A DNA stretch of 64,000 nucleotides from Mesobacterium pallidum (GTDB taxonomy: Bacteria; Pseudomonadota; Alphaproteobacteria; Rhodobacterales; Rhodobacteraceae). The notes under the pieces were generated by a model. The model made no database searches and had not been told where the DNA came from. It was given only the letters and a program-made list of their open reading frames with translations. The position numbers and the translations under genes were made by a program. The stretch lies in contig NZ_JAIMID010000013.1 of assembly GCF_019966535.1 (NCBI RefSeq), positions 101,191-165,190 on the forward strand, given 5' to 3'. How positions within the stretch are numbered: the first letter of the stretch is position 1; every line of letters begins with the position of its first letter. Shown here in pieces: positions 58,778 through 64,000 of the stretch.

Positions 58778-60772
58778 ATGACCATGGAAATCCTGCAGCG
58801 CGAAAAAGTCACCCTGCGGGGCATGGCCAACGCCATCCGCTTCCTGTCGATGGATGCGATCGTCCGGGCCGAGGACGGCCACCCCGGCACGCCGCTGGGC
58901 GGGGCGGACATCGTCACGGGGCTTTTCGCGCATCACCTCAAGTTCGACCCCAAGGTGCCCGACTGGCCGGACCGCGACCGGTTCGTGCATTCGGCAGGGC
59001 ACGGGTCGATGCTGCTCTATTCGCTGCTGCATCTCTGCGGCTACGACAAGATCGACATCGAGCAGATCAGGAACTTCCGCGTCCTCGGCTCGCATACTGC
59101 CGGCCACCCGGAATTCGACGTCTCGGCGGGGATCGAGACCACCACCGGCCCGCTGGGGCAGGGCATCGCCAATGCGGTCGGCATGGCGGTGGCCGAACGC
59201 ATCCTCAACGCCCGGTTCGGCGACGGGATCGTCGACCACTACACCTATGCCTATACCGGTGACGGCTGCCTGATGGAGGGGATCGCGTCGGAGGTCATCG
59301 CGCTTGCCGGCCACCTGCAACTGGGCAAGCTGATCTGGCTTTGGGACGACAACCGGATGACCGACGACGGCCCGACCACCCAGACCGTCAGCGAAAACCA
59401 GATGGTGCGGTTCGAGAACAACGGCTGGCACGTCGAGATTGTCGATGGCCATGACGCCATCGCCGTGGCCGAGGCCATTGCCCGCGCCAAGACCGACGCC
59501 CGGCCGTCGATGATCGCCTGCCGCACCTTCATCGGCTTCGGCATTCCCCGGATCCAGGACGACCGCGCGGCCCATGGCGGCCGGATCTTTGCCGAGGACA
59601 CCGATGCCGCCCGTGCGGCGCTGGGCTGGCGCCATCCGCCGTTCGAGATACCGCGCCCGCTTTACGATGCCTGGCACCGTCCCGGCCGCGCGGGGGCCGA
59701 GGCGCGCGCGGCCTGGCAGGCCCGCGTCGATGCGCTGCCCGAGGCAGAGCGCGCCGAGTTCGACCGCGTCATGGCAGGCGACCTCCCCAAGGGCTGGGAC
59801 GCGGTGATCGCCGAGGCCAAGGCGCGCTTTGCCGCCGAAGGCAGCCCGCGCCCCGGCATCCAGGCCTCGGGCGAGATGCTCTCGGCTCTTGCCGATGTCA
59901 TCCCCGAGCTGATCTCGGGCGCGCCCGACCTCGAGGCGGCGACCAGGCACAAGCGGCAGATGGCGCCCTTCACGGCGACGGATCGCACGGGGCGCTACAT
60001 CCATTACGGCGTGCGCGAACATGCCATGGGCGCGATGATGAACGGCATGACGGTGCACGGCGGGATCGTGGCGATGGGGACCACGTTCCTGGTGTTCTCC
60101 GATTACATGCGGCACACGCTTCGGATGGCCGCGCTGATGCGGATTCCCGGCCTTTTCGTCTTCAGCCATGACAGCATCGGGATCGGCAAGAACGGTCCCA
60201 CGCACCAGCCGGTCGAATACCTGGCGTCCCTGCGGGCGATCCCGAACATGTGGGTGATCCGCCCCGCCGACGCCATCGAGATGGCCGAAGCCTGGGAGCT
60301 GGGGCTTACGCATCGGAATGGGCCGACCTCGATCATCTGCTCGCGCCAGCCGGTGCCGCTGGTCTGCGATGCGCGGCCCGAGAACCTTGTTGCGAAGGGC
60401 GCCTACGTTCTGGCCGAGGCTGACGGGGAGCGCCGCGCGACGCTGCTGGCAACCGGCTCCGAGGTACAGATCGCCCTCGCGGCCCGCGAGGTATTGCAGG
60501 GGCAGGGCGTGCCGACAGCCGTCGTGTCGATGCCCTGCTGGGAGCTCTTCGAGCAGCAGGACCGCGCCTATCGCGCGTCCGTGCTGGGGCCGGACACGGT
60601 TCGGGTCGGGATCGAGGCCGCCGTGCGCTTCGGCTGGGACCGGTACCTTGGCATGGACGGCGCATTCATCGGCATGTCGTCCTTCGGCGCTTCCGGGGAC
60701 GCGGGCGACGTGTTCCGCCATTTCGGAATCACCACGGATGCGGTGGTGGAGGCGGTGCAGGCGCGGCTGTGA
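58778..60772 (+). CDS. Transketolase
   Basis: 664 residues, full length. ThDP and sugar-binding histidines are in place: DGHPGTPLGGADIV, SAGHGSMLLYSLLHLCGYD, SHTAGHPEFD, RAAHGGRIF and NGPTHQPVEYLASLR; the ThDP motif is GDGCLMEGIASEVIALAGHL with WDDN. Two points are unusual: the widely conserved SHE of GDG..ME.ISHE is ASE here, and the YDDN..(S/T)IDG segment reads WDDNRMTDDG. It exchanges two-carbon units in the pentose phosphate or Calvin cycles. It is alone, not in a cbb cluster, and starts 94 bp after the synthetase gene in an AT-richer gap. Confidence 0.93.
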   Translation: MTMEILQREKVTLRGMANAIRFLSMDAIVRAEDGHPGTPLGGADIVTGLFAHHLKFDPKVPDWPDRDRFVHSAGHGSMLLYSLLHLCGYDKIDIEQIRNFRVLGSHTAGHPEFDVSAGIETTTGPLGQGIANAVGMAVAERILNARFGDGIVDHYTYAYTGDGCLMEGIASEVIALAGHLQLGKLIWLWDDNRMTDDGPTTQTVSENQMVRFENNGWHVEIVDGHDAIAVAEAIARAKTDARPSMIACRTFIGFGIPRIQDDRAAHGGRIFAEDTDAARAALGWRHPPFEIPRPLYDAWHRPGRAGAEARAAWQARVDALPEAERAEFDRVMAGDLPKGWDAVIAEAKARFAAEGSPRPGIQASGEMLSALADVIPELISGAPDLEAATRHKRQMAPFTATDRTGRYIHYGVREHAMGAMMNGMTVHGGIVAMGTTFLVFSDYMRHTLRMAALMRIPGLFVFSHDSIGIGKNGPTHQPVEYLASLRAIPNMWVIRPADAIEMAEAWELGLTHRNGPTSIICSRQPVPLVCDARPENLVAKGAYVLAEADGERRATLLATGSEVQIALAAREVLQGQGVPTAVVSMPCWELFEQQDRAYRASVLGPDTVRVGIEAAVRFGWDRYLGMDGAFIGMSSFGASGDAGDVFRHFGITTDAVVEAVQARL

Positions 60773-61253
60773 GCCGTGGCCACGCCTGGACCAAGGACGA
60801 TCATCGATTTCCGATTTGGCCTGCCGCCCCAAGAACCGGGTGACGAGACGCGCATCGCCGTGCCGGGGGGCGGCGATCCGAGGGTCGTGGGGGGCGCTTT
60901 ATCCCGGCCAGGTCCGTAGAACTTTCGAAGGGAGCGCCAGGCCCATCCAAATCGCCGTGCCTAGGGGCGGCCGGTCATGTCGAAGACATGCTTGACGCAT
61001 GATGCGCGGCGGCCTTGCGGCCTTTGTTCCGCGCGTGGATCTTGTCGAAAAGGTCGTCCGATTTGCCAAGGTTCCGGGTCGGGTTTCTTCCAGCTGGCCC
61101 CATCAGTTTGAGGATGCTCTCAGGTCGTCGCCACGCGCATTTGCGAACATCTCTGGCGAGTGGACGAATATCGCGCGGACCACCGCAGAGGACACGTGCA
61201 AGCAAACCCACACCCCATTCCCCTCCGCGCCGCCGCCCGCTACTCTCGCCCAC
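60773..61253. other. 481-bp gap without a convincing gene
   Basis: The gap separates the transketolase stop and the LysR start. At 60854-60877 the arms ATCGCCG and CGGCGAT with a 10-base loop form a possible transketolase terminator. The 11-mer ATCGCCGTGCC with a G-rich tail recurs at 60951, 97 bp later, as an imperfect direct repeat. An open minus-strand frame at about 60975-61140 reads like ordinary protein for about 30 residues, but it has no start or neighbour support. The last 100 bp should hold the LysR promoter. Confidence 0.5.
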
Positions 61254-62222
61254 ATGCGGGACATCAACCTCAAGGCCACGGAATATTTCGAAGCGGTCGC
61301 CCGGCTGGGCACCGTGACCCGCGCGGCGGCCGAGCTGGGCGTGTCGCCCTCCGCCGTCAGCCAGCAGGTCTCCGCGCTCGAGGCGCAGTTCGGCGTGAAA
61401 CTCTTCCGCCGCGAGAAGCGCCGCCTCGTCCTCACCCTCGACGGGGACCGCCTGTTCCAGACCACCACCAAGGCCTTCCACGCCCTGCGCAACGCCCGGT
61501 CGGCCATTGCGCGGCAGCGCGACCTGCGCAACCTCGTTCTGCGCACCTCTCCCAGCTTCGGCGTGCGCTGGCTGGGCCCCCGCATCGCCGATTTCGCTGC
61601 GGAAAATCCCGACTGGAACATCCGCGTCGATGCCACCCCCGACTACAGCGCCTTCGAGACCGAGGCGATCGATCTCGACCTGCGCTACGGCAACGGCGAC
61701 TGGCCAGGGCTGACCGTGAACCCCGCCATGAGCGATCTCGTCATGCCGCTGTGCAGCCCCGCCTACCGCGACGGGCTGGACGGAGACCTCGCCACCCGCC
61801 TTGCCTCGGCCCGGCTGATCGACAGCGCCAAGGCGCTCTATCGCTGGGATCTCTGGCTCGCCGCGCAGGGCATCGCGCTGCCGGACCTGACATACCCGTT
61901 CCGCTTTGACCGTTCGTCCATGGCGATCGAACTGGCGAAACAGGGTGGCGGCGTCGCGCTCGACAATGCGGCCCTCTGCCTCACGGAGCTCGAACGGGGC
62001 GAGCTGGTGCCGCTTTGCCCCGAGGTGCCGGTCGTCGTCTTCCCGGCCTACTGGATCGTCAGCCCGCCGCGCCATTTCAACCGCCGCATCGTGGCCCGGT
62101 TCGACAGCTGGCTGCGCGCCCGCGCGGCCGAGCACGAGACGCAGGTCCGCGCCTGCCTCACCGCCATGGGCTGTTCGTTCCGCGAGGTCGAACAGATGGA
62201 CCTGATCGGCGGCATGGATTAA
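61254..62222 (+). CDS. LysR-family regulator, GcvA-like
   Basis: 322 residues from the ATG at 61254 (MRDINLKATEYFEAVARLGT), the usual GcvA-like start. The helix-turn-helix is GTVTRAAAELGVSPSAVSQQ, followed by VSALEAQFGVKLFRREKRRL, and a LysR substrate domain (LRTSPSFGVRWLGPRIADFA, ISTCATA-free text replaced by IDLDLRYGNGDWPG). It is upstream of and co-oriented with the aminotransferase gene across 92 bp. A role in controlling that gene is plausible but LysR targets are more often divergent. Confidence 0.9.
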   Translation: MRDINLKATEYFEAVARLGTVTRAAAELGVSPSAVSQQVSALEAQFGVKLFRREKRRLVLTLDGDRLFQTTTKAFHALRNARSAIARQRDLRNLVLRTSPSFGVRWLGPRIADFAAENPDWNIRVDATPDYSAFETEAIDLDLRYGNGDWPGLTVNPAMSDLVMPLCSPAYRDGLDGDLATRLASARLIDSAKALYRWDLWLAAQGIALPDLTYPFRFDRSSMAIELAKQGGGVALDNAALCLTELERGELVPLCPEVPVVVFPAYWIVSPPRHFNRRIVARFDSWLRARAAEHETQVRACLTAMGCSFREVEQMDLIGGMD

Positions 62223-62314
62223 CCCTGCCTGACAGCATCGCTTAGAAAAACTGAACACGCCCGCGGCCGGAAACCCGCTATCACGGGCATCGACCAAAAG
62301 GGGAAGAGGTCCGC

Positions 62315-63484
62315 ATGACCCAGCTCAAATTCGCCGACAGCCTGTCGCGGCTTGGCACCGAAAGCGCGTTCGTCGTGCTGGCGCGGGCCCAGAAACTCGC
62401 AGCCGAAGGGCGCGACATCATCAACCTCGGCATCGGCCAGCCCGATTTCCAGACGCCCGAGCATATCGTCGAGGCCGGCATCAAGGCCCTGCGCGACGGC
62501 CACCACGGCTATACCCCCGCCAATGGCATCCCGGCCCTGCGCGAGGCGGTCGCCGCCGACCTGCACCGCCGCCACGGGGTCGAGGTGAACCCCGACACCG
62601 TCGTCGTCCAGCCCGGCGGCAAGCCCACGATGTTCTTCGCCTGCCTGATGTTCGGCCAACCCGGCGCTGAGATCATGTATCCCAACCCCGGCTTTCCGAT
62701 CTACGAAAGCGTCATCAAGTATTCCGGCGCCACGCCTGTGCCCATCGCGCTGAAGGAAGAGAACGGCTTTGCCTTCTCGGCCGAGGAAGTGCTGGCCCAG
62801 ATCACCGACCGCACGTCCCTGATCATCATCAACTCCCCCGCCAACCCCACCGGCGGCGTGACCCCGCGCGAGGAGATCGACAAGCTGGTCGCGGGCCTTG
62901 CCGATCATCCGAACGTCGCGCTGATGTCGGACGAGATCTATTCCAACATGCTCTACGGCGGGCGCGAGCATGTCTCGCTCCTGCAATACCCCGAGATCCG
63001 CGACCGCCTCATCATGCTCGACGGCTGGTCCAAGACCTATGCCATGACCGGCTGGCGACTGGGCTACGCGGTCTGGCCCGAGGCCTGCGTGGATCATGTC
63101 ACGCGGCTCTGCATTAACGACCATTCCTGCGTCAACGCGGCCACTCAATATGCCGGGATCGCGGCCCTCAACGGCCCACAAGACGCGGTGCGGGACATGG
63201 TCGCCCAGTTCGACGCGCGCCGCGAGGTCATCGTGCGCGAGCTGAACGCGCTGCCCGGCGTGCGCTGTTCCGATGCGGGCGGGGCCTTCTACGCCTTCCC
63301 CAACATCGAAGGCACGGGGATGAGCGCGATCGAGGCGCAGAACCGCTTCCTCGACGACTGCGGCGTGGCGACGGTGGCGGGGACCTCCTTTGGCAAATGG
63401 GGCGAAGGCTACCTGCGCTTTTCCTACGCCAACTCGACCGAGAACATCCTCGAGGCGCTGCGGCGGATCAGGGAGGTGTTGTAG
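62315..63484 (+). CDS. Pyridoxal-phosphate-dependent aminotransferase, class I/II
   Basis: 389 residues. Fold type I signatures: DIINLGIGQPDFQTP, HHGYTPANGIPALREAV, NSPANPTGGV, DEIYSNMLYGG and the PLP lysine Lys240 in DGWSKTYAMTGWRLGY, with a C-terminal arginine in YLRFSYANS. The closest families are aspartate and aromatic aminotransferases of subgroup I-beta/gamma (AspC/PatA-like). GGGGAAGAGG precedes the ATG. The amino donor is not decided. Confidence 0.92.
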   Translation: MTQLKFADSLSRLGTESAFVVLARAQKLAAEGRDIINLGIGQPDFQTPEHIVEAGIKALRDGHHGYTPANGIPALREAVAADLHRRHGVEVNPDTVVVQPGGKPTMFFACLMFGQPGAEIMYPNPGFPIYESVIKYSGATPVPIALKEENGFAFSAEEVLAQITDRTSLIIINSPANPTGGVTPREEIDKLVAGLADHPNVALMSDEIYSNMLYGGREHVSLLQYPEIRDRLIMLDGWSKTYAMTGWRLGYAVWPEACVDHVTRLCINDHSCVNAATQYAGIAALNGPQDAVRDMVAQFDARREVIVRELNALPGVRCSDAGGAFYAFPNIEGTGMSAIEAQNRFLDDCGVATVAGTSFGKWGEGYLRFSYANSTENILEALRRIREVL

Positions 63485-63642
63485 GGCGGCCGTGGCGGCG
63501 GTGCATTGGTCCGGCCGTTTGGGGTCGGTCGGGGTTGCGTCGGTGCGTTTGGCTGGGGAAGGTCGGACGAGCGGGGCGCCGGAGACTGACGCCGCATCGG
63601 GTTCGGTCACATCGGCGGGCGGGGCGCGCATGACGGCGGCCG

Positions 63643-63664
63643 GGTGCAGTAAAGGTGCAGTAAA
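63643..63664 (+). repeat. 11-bp perfect tandem duplication at a ribosome-binding site
   Basis: GGTGCAGTAAA occurs twice with no gap (63643-63653 and 63654-63664). The second copy runs into AAAGGAG, the ribosome site of the small gene starting at 63676. This looks like a recent slippage duplication. Confidence 0.8.
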
Positions 63665-63675
63665 GGAGCCGTTGA

Positions 63676-63942
63676 ATGACGGAAACGCGTACGATCTATG
63701 TCCGAGATGGATTCGGCGACAGTACCCTACAGTACGAGATGCTGAACGACGTGCCGACACTTCTGATGGAAATCAAGCACGGTCTGAAATCGAGAAACAC
63801 AGATGTGACGCCCGACGATGCGCCTCCGGGCATTAAGCTATTCCGACCAGGTCCGGTGGCCGGATTTGGTGAACTGTTCGGCAACGTGCGCTTTACAACA
63901 AAGTTGACAGGCGGCCTTAGGGCCAGGACTCATAGCCAGTAG
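63676..63942 (+). pseudogene. Small unknown gene, 3' end cut by the IS element
   Basis: The frame has a good AAAGGAG site and begins MTETRTIYVRDGFGDSTLQY, with codon and base use clearly lower in GC than its neighbours, which suggests transferred DNA. About 81 residues look native, up to ...NVRFTTKLTGGL; the final RARTHSQ and stop are encoded inside the IS end, so the natural C-terminus is lost. I recognise no family. The remaining part is mixed alpha/beta with an acidic start and a GPVAGFGELFGNV segment. The real protein was probably longer. Confidence 0.6.
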
Positions 63943-64000
63943 ATGACGATTGCGGCGAGGGCGATGGCTGAGAGGAAGACCTTCGGGCATCTGTCGTATC
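63919..64000 (-). mobile_element. IS5-family insertion sequence, one end (continues beyond the window)
   Basis: The last about 80 bp hold a transposase C-terminus on the minus strand and a short non-coding end. The outer boundary is probably near 63919-63921 (CTTAG/GGCCAGGACTCAT), where the small gene's reading frame changes character; the exact terminal repeat cannot be fixed without the other end. Confidence 0.75.
63930..63998 (-). CDS. IS5-family transposase, C-terminal fragment
   Basis: Minus-strand translation reads YDRCPKVFLSAIALAAIVIY followed by WL and a stop (TGA at 63932-63930). The ending RCPK.FLSAI.LAA.VI.W.. is characteristic of IS427-group IS5 transposases frequent in Rhodobacterales. 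Only about 22 residues fall in the window; the DDE catalytic part lies outside. Confidence 0.8.
   Translation of the reverse strand, partial: YDRCPKVFLSAIALAAIVIYWL

Noticed and set aside
58739..60832. Long minus-strand frame opposite the transketolase
   Set aside because: Mirror frame; the plus-strand gene has all transketolase motifs.
60975..61140. Minus-strand small gene in the gap before the LysR gene
   Set aside because: About 30 residues look protein-like, but there is no credible start or ribosome site and it runs into the LysR antisense frame.

Overview
The window is about 64 kb of very GC-rich (high-60s percent by eye) bacterial chromosome. Gene content and protein style suggest an alphaproteobacterium of the Rhodobacterales (roseobacter/Paracoccaceae type): two TRAP transporters, a tungstate (tup) ABC system, a soxBDAG sarcosine oxidase operon beside a GlxA-type AraC regulator, a spermidine/putrescine-type ABC system with a Tat-exported binding protein, and many LysR/GntR/LacI regulators of catabolic genes. 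This is an inference from families; there is no rRNA marker. I found no rRNA, tRNA, CRISPR array, prophage or replication origin. The only mobile element is the end of an IS5-family insertion sequence at the right edge.

Layout. 1-2149: the end of an ECF sigma factor, a one-pass anti-sigma-like protein and a lipoprotein subtilase. 2178-7073: a sulfonate/aliphatic-type ABC importer in one operon with an arylsulfotransferase-like protein, divergent from a LacI regulator, with two perfect palindromic operators between them. 7070-13570: an orphan receiver-domain protein, then a quinone/aromatic redox cluster (glutathionyl-hydroquinone reductase, LigB/DODA-type dioxygenase, secreted metallo-beta-lactamase-fold hydrolase, DoxX) divergent from a LysR regulator, then an NmrA/QorB-like reductase divergent from an HxlR regulator. 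13574-18041: an SMP-30 lactonase divergent from a TRAP transporter operon with a GntR regulator. 18045-21281: tungstate ABC operon with its own HTH/PBP-like regulator. 21409-27707: GlxA-type regulator divergent from soxBDAG. 27805-32006: sbcDC nuclease. 32008-39844: a hydrolase/DUF3237 pair divergent from a quinate/shikimate module (dehydrogenase, TRAP transporter, 3-dehydroshikimate dehydratase) that ends at an XRE-cupin regulator. 39943-47310: ACR3 arsenite exporter, a ThDP enzyme, a DMSO-reductase-family molybdoenzyme and a DEAD-box RNA helicase. 47549-51265: a degenerate sigma54-type activator and a flavin monooxygenase. 51287-57064: a five-gene ABC transporter/hydantoin-racemase-like operon divergent from a GntR regulator. 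57172-63484: acyl-CoA synthetase, transketolase, LysR regulator and aminotransferase. 63676-64000: a small unknown gene cut by the IS element.

As a whole this is a string of self-contained nutrient modules, each with transporter, enzymes and local regulator: organosulfur compounds, sugar-acid-like substrates, tungstate, methylated glycines, quinate/shikimate and an unidentified N-compound. I do not see a clear new defence or mobile system. The observations most worth following are the anti-sigma protein whose periplasmic tail resembles a subtilase propeptide next to a subtilase, the activator that has lost the GAFTGA loop and Walker B acids, the paired LacI operators, and the hairpin repeats placed between binding-protein and permease genes.
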